A stretch of DNA of 64,000 nt from Aneurinibacillus sp. Ricciae_BoGa-3 (lineage in GTDB: Bacteria; Bacillota; Bacilli; Aneurinibacillales; Aneurinibacillaceae): the NCBI RefSeq assembly GCF_028421645.1, contig NZ_CP116887.1, positions 3,164,001 to 3,228,000 of the forward strand, written 5' to 3'. The notes beneath the pieces were generated by a model. It was not told the origin of the DNA and made no database searches. It was given only the letters and a program-made list of their open reading frames with translations. Shown piece by piece: positions 34,275 to 42,937 of the stretch. How positions within the stretch are numbered: the first letter of the stretch is position 1; the number at the start of each line of letters is the position of its first letter. The position numbers and the translations under genes are program-made.

Positions 34275-35705
34275 CTAACGAAACCACTCGATATATTTCT
34301 TTAACATTTTAGGGATAATACCTTTGAACAATTTGTTGCGCCAGTACTGATTGGCAGCACGCTGCAGTGCGGCTCCGTGCGTAGGATATGGATGAATCAC
34401 ATTCGAAATGTTTCCGATTTTATGTCCATGTTGCTTGGCGTATATAATTTCCTGCATCCAGTCTCCTGCGTTTTTTCCCACGGCATGGGCTCCTAAAATC
34501 AATCCTTTGTGGTCGGTAATTACCTTGACCAATCCACTCATCTCCCGATCAGCAACAAATCGATCCACATCATCCAGCGTAACCTTGTATATCCGTATAC
34601 TTTCCCCGTATTTTTCTCTCGCCTCCTGTTCGGTGAGGCCAAGATGAAATACTTCCGGATCAATATACGTCACCCAGGGCACGTGCTCGTAACTGACTTT
34701 TCTTTTTAATCCTAATACGGCATTACCTACCACAATTTTCCCTTCCATTCCTGCTGCGTGCGTAAATGGAAATGTCCGGAGTACATCTCCGATCCCATAA
34801 ATATGGGGAACGGTTGTTTGAAGGGTATCTTTTACGACAATACACCCTTTATCGACCTGCACACCCGTGTTTTCTATACCGATCTGATCCGTATTCGGCT
34901 GGCGACCGGTTGCTATAAGAATCTCGTCTGCATCCAGCTTGATTTCTTCTTCTCCACGCAGCACGGTGACCCTTTTCCCGCCATCTAGCAATTTCTCCAC
35001 TTTTTGAACTTTGCTGCTAAACATGAAAGTAAGTTCTTTTTCCAATGCCTCCTGAGCAAACGGCACCATATCCTGATCTTCTCGCCCCAATAAGCTGGAT
35101 GCAAATTCAATGACGGTCACTTGTGAACCAAGTCGAGCAAAGGACTGGGCAAGCTCCAACCCAATCGGGCCGGCACCAACAACGACCAGTCTCTTTGGTA
35201 AATCGTTTAAGTCAAAGATCGTTTCATTGGTCAGATAATCTACCTCCTGTATCCCTTCGATGGGCGGAATGACGGGACGCGATCCGGTCGAAATAACGAT
35301 TCGCTTTCCATATATCACATCGCCGCTGCTGATTTCCACAAGATGGTCATCTTTAAAGCGTCCAAGCCCGTGATAAACATCCACCCCCATTTTTTTGAAC
35401 CGATCCGCATCGTCATGTCTTTGGATGTGGGCGATAGCCGCTTTCACTCGTCGAATCGCTTCTGGAAAATCCAATTCCCCATGCAGCTCAAGATTGAATT
35501 CTTTAGCCGTTTTTTTCGCATCATGCACCTTTTTAGCCGATTCAATCAAAGCCTTTGAGGGAATACACCCGAAATGCAGACAATCCCCACCCGGCTGTTC
35601 TTCCTTTTCAATCAATGCAATTTTGGCCCCCATACTGGCAGCTCCGGCAGCGACTGTCAAGCCTCCGGCACCGCCTCCCATCACGATGAGATCATACTTT
35701 TTCAT
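34275..35705 (-). CDS. Class I pyridine nucleotide-disulfide oxidoreductase (MerA-like, no HMA)
   Basis: 476 residues. FAD motif VMGGGAGGLTVAAGAA, redox pair GGDCLHFGCIPSKAL (CX4C), NAD(P) motif VVVGAGPIGLELAQSFA, GIGDVLRTFPFTHAA, and the dimer interface HPYPTHGAALQ with the catalytic His. No N-terminal HMA domain and no C-terminal Cys pair, so it is not a true mercuric reductase. It is preceded by a TVP38 membrane protein, a frequent partner of this reductase type. Substrate unknown: a low-molecular-weight disulfide or a metalloid is conceivable. Start has AGGAGGAG. Confidence 0.85.
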   Translation of the reverse strand: MKKYDLIVMGGGAGGLTVAAGAASMGAKIALIEKEEQPGGDCLHFGCIPSKALIESAKKVHDAKKTAKEFNLELHGELDFPEAIRRVKAAIAHIQRHDDADRFKKMGVDVYHGLGRFKDDHLVEISSGDVIYGKRIVISTGSRPVIPPIEGIQEVDYLTNETIFDLNDLPKRLVVVGAGPIGLELAQSFARLGSQVTVIEFASSLLGREDQDMVPFAQEALEKELTFMFSSKVQKVEKLLDGGKRVTVLRGEEEIKLDADEILIATGRQPNTDQIGIENTGVQVDKGCIVVKDTLQTTVPHIYGIGDVLRTFPFTHAAGMEGKIVVGNAVLGLKRKVSYEHVPWVTYIDPEVFHLGLTEQEAREKYGESIRIYKVTLDDVDRFVADREMSGLVKVITDHKGLILGAHAVGKNAGDWMQEIIYAKQHGHKIGNISNVIHPYPTHGAALQRAANQYWRNKLFKGIIPKMLKKYIEWFR

Positions 35706-35736
35706 AAGTAGCTCCTCCTAATCAATTGTTCCTCAT

Positions 35737-36381
35737 TTATTTTTTCGATGGATCGAATTTCTTCTTAAACAGCAGGGGAATTATAAGTGCAGCAAGAAAC
35801 ATAAGAATCGCAAGGATGATATCCTTTACTGTTCCCTTCGTTAGACTAGCACCAAAAAAATTGTAAGCAAACGTGGCCGGAATGATTCCGAACAGCGTGC
35901 CATAGACAAATGCCCGGAAATGAACTTTCGATATTCCAGAAATATAACTAATTAAATCAAAAGGAAATAAAGGGATTAATCGCAGAAGAAAGACATACAA
36001 AAAGCCCTGTTCCGCTAACTTCGTTTCCAGCTTGCCCCAATTTCCTGTCCACTGTTTCCGTACTAGATCTTTCCCTAGATAGCGGGCAACCAGAAAGGAC
36101 AATGCCGCTCCTAGGGTGGCACCAATCACGGTATACACTGTCCCAAATAATGTACCAAAGGCCAGCCCTCCGCTTAATGACAGAATAGATGCTGGAAATA
36201 AGAGAAGCGGTCTTACGGTATACAATAATATATAGAGCAGAGGAGCTATCCAACCGAAGGATAAAATCCAATCACGGATGCTCTGAGGTGTTGCATGGAT
36301 ATACGTGTGGTTAATCCAAAGAAGTAGACCTACCACAACGAGAAGAAGCATGAGTTTAGGAGTTAAAATTTTTTGTTTCAT
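35737..36381 (-). CDS. TVP38/TMEM64-family membrane protein
   Basis: 214 residues, six hydrophobic segments. Central VTT/SNARE-associated region: PLLLFPASILSLSGGLAFGTLFGTVYTVIGATLGA, FLVARYLGKDL and the motif FLLRLIPLFPFDLISYISGIS. Related to E. coli YdjX/YdjZ, which lie next to ynjA-F; here ynj-type genes are also nearby. Function unknown, with proposed roles in lipid scrambling or selenite/metal handling for relatives. Strong GGAAGGGGG site. Operon member between the GltS-like and disulfide reductase genes. Confidence 0.8.
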   Translation of the reverse strand: MKQKILTPKLMLLLVVVGLLLWINHTYIHATPQSIRDWILSFGWIAPLLYILLYTVRPLLLFPASILSLSGGLAFGTLFGTVYTVIGATLGAALSFLVARYLGKDLVRKQWTGNWGKLETKLAEQGFLYVFLLRLIPLFPFDLISYISGISKVHFRAFVYGTLFGIIPATFAYNFFGASLTKGTVKDIILAILMFLAALIIPLLFKKKFDPSKK

Positions 36382-36435
36382 AAGTACCCCCTTCCTAATA
36401 AATCATTTGTTCGTCCCCATCTTATTCTTGCTTCT

Positions 36436-37557
36436 TCATGGTCCATAGAACCAAGCAAATATGGCGTAATGCGGATAATTAATCAGCCATAATATGATTG
36501 GAGGAACAATGAAAAGTACCTCATCCGCTTCTCCGTGCTGCTCAACTACAGAACGCATGGCATTCATGCAGCTAACGGGTGCGCTTAAAGTAAAAGCCCA
36601 ACACGCGCTCCACAAAACCAACTGACGGTGGTTTTTGGCCCATTTACGGGAGATCCCGATATAGATAAGGGAGACAATAATGATTTTGATAAACAGTAAC
36701 CCTATAATGAGTAATGAACCATGCACAAAAAGCTCGCTGGCTGAAACCAGCATCATGGCAATGATAAATCCGTATAAAGAGAAGATTCCAATCTCTTGTA
36801 CTGTTCGAAGAAAGAGTTCTCTTCCTTTTCCTGTTATTTTTCGCAATAGCCATCCGGTAATCATTCCAAATGTCATGGAGATAACAAAATCGAAAAGAAA
36901 TAGAATATGAGATAACCAGGCATGCTTGAGCCATAGAGCAATACTTGTAACGGTTGCTTGCAAAATCAACGCTAATAAATTCCAGTTTCGTATCGTCAGA
37001 TTCGTTTGAGGCGTTTGTTGCAAAGGTATAAAAGACCGCATAAGTCCAATAACGATGGGAGACAGTAAAAAGACAAACAGTAGCGTGATTTGATAATAAG
37101 TATTCACCGAATGTTCTTCCGGAAAATAGGGCAAAACACGCTCGATCCATTCCTGATTCCAGGCTAATGTGGATGAACCGAACAACTGAATTAAGAATGG
37201 AGATTGCCGGAACAAAATCCACACCAAACCCTCTAATAAGAGAATAATAAACACTGAAAACAGGAACAAATAGACCAAACGAAGACCATGCTTTTTTTCA
37301 TAAATCATTCCTATCTTGATACCGATAAAAAACAGGAAACTAGTAAGTAGTGCGTGATTGATGTCATCAGAAGGCGACCAAGAGGAACCTGTCAAATAAA
37401 AATAAATTCCCAACAAAATGGCTCCAAAGGTTCCTCCAGCAAGTGGAGGCGAAATATACCATTTCGACAGCTTCCATCGACGTTCCCACCGATATCCAAG
37501 TACAACGAGACTGAAAATGATTGCTGTGTCAGTTAAAATCATCATACCCGCCTTCAT
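36436..37557 (-). CDS. Multi-TM membrane protein, GltS (Na+/glutamate symporter)-like
   Basis: 373 residues with about ten TM helices. [21 protein letters not shown] near the N-terminus and the segment ending [35 protein letters not shown] near the C-terminus recall the two inverted halves of GltS transporters. Similarity is weak, so the substrate could differ (organic acid, sulfonate or amino acid). The ATG overlaps the stop of the chemosensor-like gene (ATGA); an alternative start is the Met pair at ~37545. Confidence 0.6.
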   Translation of the reverse strand: MKAGMMILTDTAIIFSLVVLGYRWERRWKLSKWYISPPLAGGTFGAILLGIYFYLTGSSWSPSDDINHALLTSFLFFIGIKIGMIYEKKHGLRLVYLFLFSVFIILLLEGLVWILFRQSPFLIQLFGSSTLAWNQEWIERVLPYFPEEHSVNTYYQITLLFVFLLSPIVIGLMRSFIPLQQTPQTNLTIRNWNLLALILQATVTSIALWLKHAWLSHILFLFDFVISMTFGMITGWLLRKITGKGRELFLRTVQEIGIFSLYGFIIAMMLVSASELFVHGSLLIIGLLFIKIIIVSLIYIGISRKWAKNHRQLVLWSACWAFTLSAPVSCMNAMRSVVEQHGEADEVLFIVPPIILWLINYPHYAIFAWFYGP

Positions 37558-38328
37558 TCCACCTCGTATTTCCTCACTCCCTTGTGCAGGAAACGTACCG
37601 CATCTAAGCCTTCAGAGATATACACCCTATTTTTCGCAATTGGGTTACTGACGTGTTGAATTTGCTCGCTGATTCTGCTCATTTCCTCGGCTTTAAAACG
37701 TAACTCTTCATTACCTTCTTTGAGTTCATATGTTGTTGTCCAAATCATCCGAAAATTTTCTTTTGCTTTTTCCACTTCCGATTTTCTTTTCTCTGCGTCA
37801 GCCACACCTGATTTTGCTTCGAGGACAAGGTTCTCAATCTCTTTTGCAATCTTACTGACAATACTTTCAACCTCTTTTGCGGAGTTACCACTACTATCTG
37901 CCAGCTTCCTGACTTCCGAGGCTACAACACCGAACCCAAGACCGTGTTCACCGGCACGCGCTGCTTCGATAGCTGCATTGAGTGATAACAATTTTGTTTG
38001 AGCTGCCATTTCTTGTAGCACTCTGACAATTTTTAAAATATCTTTTGAAAACCCTGTGAGGCTGTTCATCCTTTCCATAATCCCTTCTGCCCCACTGCTG
38101 ATTTGGTCCATTTGATCGACAACCTGCGTAATTGCTCTTCCCCCTCGATCGTCAAATTATTCGCCTGTTCGGACAACTCGGTAATACTGGTTACATGGCC
38201 CTGTATATCCCCGCATTAACAGCTACCTGCCTGGACATGTCTAGCAATGATTGAACAAGCTTCTGCTGCCCTTGCATGATTTCTTTCGCTTTCTCCACTT
38301 TGTTTATGGCTTGTGAAATCTCTCCCAC
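37554..38328 (-). pseudogene. Soluble chemotaxis-type sensor (YfmS-like), two frameshifts
   Basis: Three consecutive frames encode one protein: GEISQAINKVEKAKEIMQGQ ... QVAVNAG; then [20 protein letters not shown]; then [18 protein letters not shown] ... [33 protein letters not shown] (the MCP signalling hairpin) ... to KYEVE. Two single-base indels (about 38215 and 38140) separate them. No TM helices, as in B. subtilis YfmS. It heads the operon 38328 to 33171 and has a Crp/Fnr-type operator 64-79 bp upstream. An internal ATG (38111) could give a truncated signalling domain. Confidence 0.7.
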
Positions 38329-38391
38329 CCTACAATCACCGTTCCTTTTCCTTAGTATGGAACCAATATATCAAAAGCATTGTGATCTTAC

Positions 38392-38407
38392 TGTAAAGTA
38401 GCTTACA
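38392..38407 (-). promoter_or_regulatory. Crp/Fnr-type operator 3 (sensor/GltS/TVP38/flavoprotein operon)
   Basis: TGTAAAGTAGCTTACA, one mismatch in the dyad. TATATT on the minus strand (38365-38370) is 32 bp from the centre. Confidence 0.7.
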
Positions 38408-38488
38408 AAAGAAAAAAGGAACTCGTTTGAGTTCCACAGCCTGACAGATTACTTTTTAAAGCAGTTCGTTTCGTATAAATTTCTTTTT

Positions 38489-38914
38489 TTACTTTGTCAT
38501 ACTTTTGTAAACGACTCCTGTAACCAAACCATAAATCATGTGTCCAACCAGGCTCATCATGCTGGCTGTTGTAAAGTGGAATGCCATATTTGGCGTTCTC
38601 ATCATCATAGGCATTAAAATAAAAGGAAATAAGAGCCAGAGTACAATTCCATATACCACACCCGAAATGATTCCATTCCATTTAACGATTCCAGTGAAAA
38701 CAGTAAAGACAATCCCGAAAATGAAGCTAATCATCATATGGACAAGAAAACCGATACCTGCTGATTGGCTGTGAACTATTCCCGCAATCATGGGCAGCAT
38801 TCCCATCATCGCCATCATCATACCAAACACCAATCCTCCAGCCAAACTCCCTATAATCCCCGCCTTCCAATGCCATGCTTTCTTTGCCTCCGGTTTCTCT
38901 TGCACCTGAGCCAT
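38489..38914 (-). CDS. Small four-TM membrane protein of unknown function
   Basis: 141 residues. A polar, Lys/Glu-rich N-terminus (AQVQEKPEAKKAWHWKAG), then four hydrophobic segments rich in Met and Gly (GGLVFGMMMAMMGMLPMIAG ~26-45; FLVHMMISFIFGIVFTVFTG; GIISGVVYGIVLWLLFPFIL; MSLVGHMIYGLVTGVVY). Conserved-looking His in LVHMM and VGHMIYG. A gene with similar layout lies at 44868-45308. Both are preceded by Crp/Fnr-type operators. I do not recognise a named family. Confidence 0.65.
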   Translation of the reverse strand: MAQVQEKPEAKKAWHWKAGIIGSLAGGLVFGMMMAMMGMLPMIAGIVHSQSAGIGFLVHMMISFIFGIVFTVFTGIVKWNGIISGVVYGIVLWLLFPFILMPMMMRTPNMAFHFTTASMMSLVGHMIYGLVTGVVYKSMTK

Positions 38915-38982
38915 ATTTTTCTTCCTCCTCTATATAATTTTTTGCTTACATCCCCAGAATATTCTTTTTAGAGGGATTACTC

Positions 38983-38998
38983 TGTAAGATGGATTACA
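38983..38998 (-). promoter_or_regulatory. Crp/Fnr-type operator 4 (membrane protein 38489-38914)
   Basis: TGTAAGATGGATTACA. TATTCT on the minus strand (38956-38961) lies 32 bp from its centre. Confidence 0.7.
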
Positions 38999-39018
38999 TA
39001 GCAACAAAAATTTCGGAA

Positions 39019-39034
39019 TGTAATCTACTTCACA
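39019..39034 (+). promoter_or_regulatory. Crp/Fnr-type operator 5 (regulator operon, autoregulation)
   Basis: TGTAATCTACTTCACA; a perfect TATAAT on the plus strand (39057-39062) lies 33 bp from its centre. It shares a divergent 185-bp region with operator 4. Confidence 0.65.
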
Positions 39035-39099
39035 AAGGTTAAAACTAAAAGAAGAGTATAATGATGTGTAAAATAAACCTTTAGATATGGTGATCCAAA

Positions 39100-39336
39100 A
39101 TGGTAATAAAAGTATATGTAAGTGATCATTGCTTTTCATGCAAAGAAGCCATTCAATACTTTACTGAAAAAGAGGTGAATGTAAAGCAAATTAATGTTAC
39201 ATATAATCAAGAAAAGTTTGTTGAAATGCTTACGCTCGGGGGAATTGCCACACCGCTTATCGTGATAGACGATCAAATTTTCTACACCTTTGAACGAGCA
39301 AAATTAGACAAAGTACTGGAGGAGAAAAATGAATAA
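39100..39336 (+). CDS. Glutaredoxin-like protein with CxxC
   Basis: 78 residues. KVYVSDHCFSCKEAIQYFTEKEV carries the CFSC redox pair; GGIATPLIVIDDQIFYTF carries the cis-Pro loop (ATP). This is the compact glutaredoxin/NrdH-type fold. Its last 8 bp overlap the start of the Crp/Fnr-type regulator, so the two are coupled and probably act in one pathway, for instance with the redox protein reporting thiol state. That is inference. No strong Shine-Dalgarno is seen (GGTGAT). Confidence 0.8.
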   Translation: MVIKVYVSDHCFSCKEAIQYFTEKEVNVKQINVTYNQEKFVEMLTLGGIATPLIVIDDQIFYTFERAKLDKVLEEKNE

Positions 39337-40006
39337 ATTATGGTATTTATCACAAATCAGTATGTTTAACGCTCTTCCTAAGGAAGATTTAATGGAAATG
39401 GAAAAGATGGGACCCATGTCTACGTTAGAACGCAATACCATTATTCAAACGCCGGAAACCTTTCATGAAGGACTGTACACTATAAAAGAAGGAAAGCTTA
39501 GACTTTATAAAATGAATGCGGAAGGAAAACAATTCACGTTGGGAATTTTAGGAAAAGGGAACCTTTTCGGAGAGATAGATTCCTTTTCATTGGGTACGCG
39601 GGATATCTTTATTGAAACGATCGATAAAACGCTCCTCTGTTCTTTCGGTAAAGAACAGTTTGAAGCGTTTCTCACTTCTCGACCTCAATTGGCACTGAAA
39701 TTTTTGAAAGTCCTAAGCGAGCGTTTGCAAGAACGCGATGCTCTGCTTGAGCAACTTGCTCTGGGAGATTTACGAGATCGAGTGCTTCATTTGTTAATGA
39801 AGTTATCTAAGCAGTTTGGTATAGAGGATGGCGACTATCACAAAATTGATTTTTCTTTGACTCATCAGGAACTGGCTAATATGGTCGGAGCTACAAGGGA
39901 GTCGGTTACGATGGTTCTAAAAGAATTATCAAAAAGGGACATTGTACGTACAGGACGGATGTCCATTGAGGTAAATATAAATAAAGCCAAAGAATATATA
40001 CACTAA
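39329..40006 (+). CDS. Crp/Fnr-family transcriptional regulator
   Basis: 225 residues. Cyclic-nucleotide-binding-type beta-roll (~15-120: LYTIKEGKLRLYKMNAEGKQFTLGILGKGNLFGEIDSFS), dimer helix (~120-145), C-terminal winged helix with LTHQELANMVGATRESVTMVLKELSKRDIV. It has only one Cys (LLCSFGK), so no FNR-type 4Fe-4S cluster. The recognition helix keeps the Arg and Glu of CRP (RE of RETVGR) but has Met at the position of CRP Arg185. GGAGGAG precedes the ATG. Eight TGTAA-N6-TTACA-like sites within 21 kb, one ahead of its own operon, make it the likely regulator of the thiol-redox genes around it. Confidence 0.9.
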   Translation: MNKLWYLSQISMFNALPKEDLMEMEKMGPMSTLERNTIIQTPETFHEGLYTIKEGKLRLYKMNAEGKQFTLGILGKGNLFGEIDSFSLGTRDIFIETIDKTLLCSFGKEQFEAFLTSRPQLALKFLKVLSERLQERDALLEQLALGDLRDRVLHLLMKLSKQFGIEDGDYHKIDFSLTHQELANMVGATRESVTMVLKELSKRDIVRTGRMSIEVNINKAKEYIH

Positions 40007-40111
40007 AGCTTGCTGCTTTTCATACGATTTAATTCCACTGTATATTTGGTATTCGATGGTAGGCATGTTATGCAGAGAACTTGGATTTTTGTACACTAAA
40101 GATTTTTGAAT

Positions 40112-40154
40112 AAAAAACCGACTTCCAGTATACGTTAATGAAGTCGGCTTTTTT
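40112..40154 (+). terminator. Terminator of the regulator operon
   Basis: AAAAAACCGACTTC / GAAGTCGGCTTTTTT stem, 14-base loop. Confidence 0.8.
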
Positions 40155-40407
40155 GATGTGAAAAAGTTCCTCACATTTTTGAATGACAAGGTGAACGTCA
40201 AATAACTACCAGAACATCAAAATCCTGGCTTTTATCTATCTAATGCACATCAAACCTCCTGAAGATTTATCTTTTCTGCGAACTGTTAGGATTTTATTCA
40301 ATTTGTTTCGATCCGAGCGACTTCAAGAATATCATTGAACTACAAGTATTCGATTTAGTTCATCCTGATTTTACCATTCACAATAAAAGGTTTTGGCTAG
40401 TTGTTGA

Positions 40408-40717
40408 TTAGGAGACAGTCTTTAAAAACTCCCGTACCTGATCTGCCGTTTTTGCATTGGCACTGTGTAAATGAGCCACTTTTTCTCCGTTTTTATAAAC
40501 AAGCAAGCTTGGAATACCCGCATTTTTCAGCAATTTCAGGAAACTCGTCTTTATTAATTTTATACCATTGTTTATCTTGGTGATCGGTCACAATATCATC
40601 AATAAACATATTTAATCTTTTGCAATCTGGACACCAAGTCGTGGAGAATTTCATGATTACTACTGATTCTTGATTAATTGCATTTTGAAACTCTTGTTCA
40701 GATAAAATTTTTTGCAT
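40408..40717 (-). pseudogene. Thioredoxin-family gene with a single frameshift
   Basis: From ATG 40717 (AAGGAG upstream): QKILSEQEFQNAINQESVVIMKFSTTWCPDCKRLNMFIDDIV ... FPEIAEKCG, with the WCPDC active site. After a GGG run at ~40516 the sequence continues in another frame as IPSLLVYKNGEKVAHLHSANAKTADQVREFLKTVS to a stop at 40408. With one base removed it would be an ordinary ~103-residue thioredoxin-like protein. It may be a real loss or a homopolymer sequencing error. Confidence 0.75.
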
Positions 40718-40785
40718 TGCTTTCGGCTCCTTCATGTAAATTTCTTTCACGTTTATAAATATACAATACATAGTCACTTAATTTA

Positions 40786-40801
40786 TGTAATGTACTTCAC
40801 A
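40786..40801 (-). promoter_or_regulatory. Crp/Fnr-type operator 6 (thioredoxin-like gene)
   Basis: TGTAATGTACTTCACA, with TATATT on the minus strand (40758-40763) 33 bp from its centre. The right half equals that of operator 5. Confidence 0.65.
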
Positions 40802-40881
40802 AAGGATATAATAAGGCTTCGGCGTCAGTTATTCGCACAGAATTAATTTCCGCTGCCTCTCAAAGCACAAGTAAATAAACT

Positions 40882-42231
40882 TTATAGCATGTATCTCAGA
40901 TCTGAAGCACTGGTAGGATAAGCGTATGTCATTTTCTTAATATCTTTTGTTGTAAGGTTAAATTGTATCGCCATAGCAAAATGGTTAATCAGTTCATCGG
41001 CTTCATTACTTATTAAATGCGCACCAAGAATATGATCAGTCTTCTTATCGATAATTACTTTAGCCGCTGCATATTTTTCATTTGTTCGTTTATACGTATA
41101 CCACTCCGAAGTAGTAACAAAATTGGTTAACACGTCGTATCCCTGATCTTTTGCCTGCGATTCTGTCAACCCTACGGAAGCGATTTTTGGAATGGTAAAA
41201 ACGACTGTTGGCATGACTCTATAATCGGGCTTACGGTGGTTTCCTTTCAATAAATTTGAGGCAACGATTTGCGACTCCATCCCAGCAATAGGAGTTAAAG
41301 GCAGACCATGGGTAGCTGCTGCATCTCCCGCAGCATAAACGTTTGGATTGCTAATACTTTGAAGGTAATCATTCACCCTAACACCGTCTTTTTCTCGTTC
41401 TACATTTCCACGTTCTAAATCCATATCCTCTAATTCTGGGATACGCCCTGCCCCATGAACGACTAAATTGCCTTCTAATTTTATGTTTTTTCCTTTATGA
41501 GTACCTCGTACGACAAATCCATCCCCTTGTTTTTCAATCGCCTGCACTTCGGTTTCGAGATGCAAAGTAATGCCGATTTCTTCCGATTTTCGCATTAATA
41601 ATTCAACCAGGTCTGGATCAAATTGTTCGAGTGGACGTTGACCGCGATGAACAATATGAACTTCAGAGCCAGCTCTCGCTGCGATATGAGCAAATTCAAA
41701 GGATATATACCCGCCTCCAACAAAAATGATTTTTTGAGGTAGTTCATCCAATTCTAGAAATCCGTCGCTGTAAGTAAGATGTTCAATTCCCTTGATTGGT
41801 AAAGGAACAGGTTTAGCGCCGCTGGCAATTAAAATATATTTTCCCTTTAAAATGTCATCCCCTACTTGGATCTGGTCTTCACCGATAAACTTTGCTCGAC
41901 CATGAAACGTTTGAATACCAGCTTTAATTAAACCCTCTTCTCGTTTTTCAGGAACAGGCTCTGTAAAGGTACGTTTAAACTCCATTAATTCACTCCAATC
42001 CATACGACTACCTGATGTAATACCACGTCCTTTCATTCTTTGTATCCAATCGATGGCTTCGGCAGCTCCTACTAATACTTTTTTAGGGTCACACCCTCTG
42101 AGCGCGCAAGTTCCACCAAACGGACGAGAGTCGATCATCGCTACCTTCCAGCCCGCTTTGTTACATTTAGCCGCGGCTACAGAACCTGCCGAACCAGTAC
42201 CCATTACAATTAAATCAAATGTTCGCTTCAT
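40882..42231 (-). CDS. Glutathione-reductase-like flavoprotein disulfide reductase
   Basis: 449 residues. FAD motif VMGTGSAGSVAAAKC, redox pair GGTCALRGCDPKK (CX4C), NAD(P) motif FVGGGYISFEFAHIAA, AAGDAAATHGLPLTP. At the C-terminus the usual HPT..E catalytic His is replaced: YAYPTSASDLRYML has Tyr. This variant is probably characteristic of its subfamily rather than damage, because the rest is intact. Substrate could be a bacillithiol-related or other disulfide. Start behind AAGGAG. It sits between the thioredoxin pseudogene and trxA. Confidence 0.8.
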   Translation of the reverse strand: MKRTFDLIVMGTGSAGSVAAAKCNKAGWKVAMIDSRPFGGTCALRGCDPKKVLVGAAEAIDWIQRMKGRGITSGSRMDWSELMEFKRTFTEPVPEKREEGLIKAGIQTFHGRAKFIGEDQIQVGDDILKGKYILIASGAKPVPLPIKGIEHLTYSDGFLELDELPQKIIFVGGGYISFEFAHIAARAGSEVHIVHRGQRPLEQFDPDLVELLMRKSEEIGITLHLETEVQAIEKQGDGFVVRGTHKGKNIKLEGNLVVHGAGRIPELEDMDLERGNVEREKDGVRVNDYLQSISNPNVYAAGDAAATHGLPLTPIAGMESQIVASNLLKGNHRKPDYRVMPTVVFTIPKIASVGLTESQAKDQGYDVLTNFVTTSEWYTYKRTNEKYAAAKVIIDKKTDHILGAHLISNEADELINHFAMAIQFNLTTKDIKKMTYAYPTSASDLRYML

Positions 42232-42412
42232 ATCATGTCACTCCTTGTTATCGATATATCATGCTTTTACTATGTACTTGTCTGTATAACACTTCCCTTC
42301 AGGAAGTACCATCAAACCCTGTAGCTCATCCAGGGTTTTAAATTTTTTTAAAAAAATCCATCAATTGTATAGCGATGAATGGAATGATCTACAGTTAAAT
42401 TAACCAGCATAG

Positions 42413-42530
42413 CAAGACAATTTGAATATATTTTAATCGACACTAGTTTTAGACCTTCTGCCATTGTTAGATAAGACACTAGCGTATCCTGAAAATTATC
42501 TCTATCTAATCCGAATTTTACAACGATTTG
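42413..42530 (-). pseudogene. 3' remnant of a merA gene
   Basis: A minus-strand frame without a start encodes [30 protein letters not shown], matching residues ~505-535 of MerA at 61007 ([30 protein letters not shown]). The end is degenerate: the mercury-binding Cys pair is gone. It shows that a second mer locus once lay here. Confidence 0.75.
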
Positions 42531-42563
42531 TTTTTATCTTTTTGCAAAGCGAATGTTCCACCA

Positions 42564-42605
42564 TAAAAAAATCCCCCGGTAGCTATTAAGCCGGGAGATT
42601 TTTGA
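42564..42605 (-). terminator. Terminator of trxA
   Basis: On the minus strand: AAAATCTCCCGG / CCGGGGGATTTT stem and a T run. Confidence 0.75.
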
Positions 42606-42619
42606 GTAAACCGTTATAC

Positions 42620-42937
42620 TTAGAGATGCTTGGTAATTGCGCTCATTAAGTTTTCTTTCGGTTGGAAGCCGATGATTTTATCAACAATTTGACCGTCTTT
42701 GAATACCATTAAAGTTGGGATACTCATAACAGAGAAACGCTGAGCAGAGCTAGGGTTTTCATCAACATTTACTTTAGCGATTTTCAATTTATCCCCGAGT
42801 TCGGTGCTAATTTCTTCAAGTACAGGAGCGACCATTTTGCAAGGTCCGCACCACGGTGCCCAGAAATCAACAAGAACTGTGCCACCGCTTTCTACTTCAG
42901 TTTGGAACGTATTATCCGTAACTTGTACCATCGCCAT
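42620..42937 (-). CDS. trxA: Thioredoxin
   Basis: 105 residues, standard thioredoxin length. VLVDFWAPWCGPCKMVAPVLEEI with WCGPC, KVNVDENPSSAQRFSVMSIPTLMVFKDG with the cis-Pro, FQPKENLMSAI. Excellent AAAGGAGG site. Reduced by the TrxB encoded 300 bp upstream. No Crp/Fnr-type site is seen in its own upstream region. Confidence 0.95.
   Translation of the reverse strand: MAMVQVTDNTFQTEVESGGTVLVDFWAPWCGPCKMVAPVLEEISTELGDKLKIAKVNVDENPSSAQRFSVMSIPTLMVFKDGQIVDKIIGFQPKENLMSAITKHL

Noticed and set aside
34275..35705. Second mercuric reductase
   Set aside because: There is no HMA domain and no C-terminal Cys pair; the motifs fit a general class I disulfide reductase.
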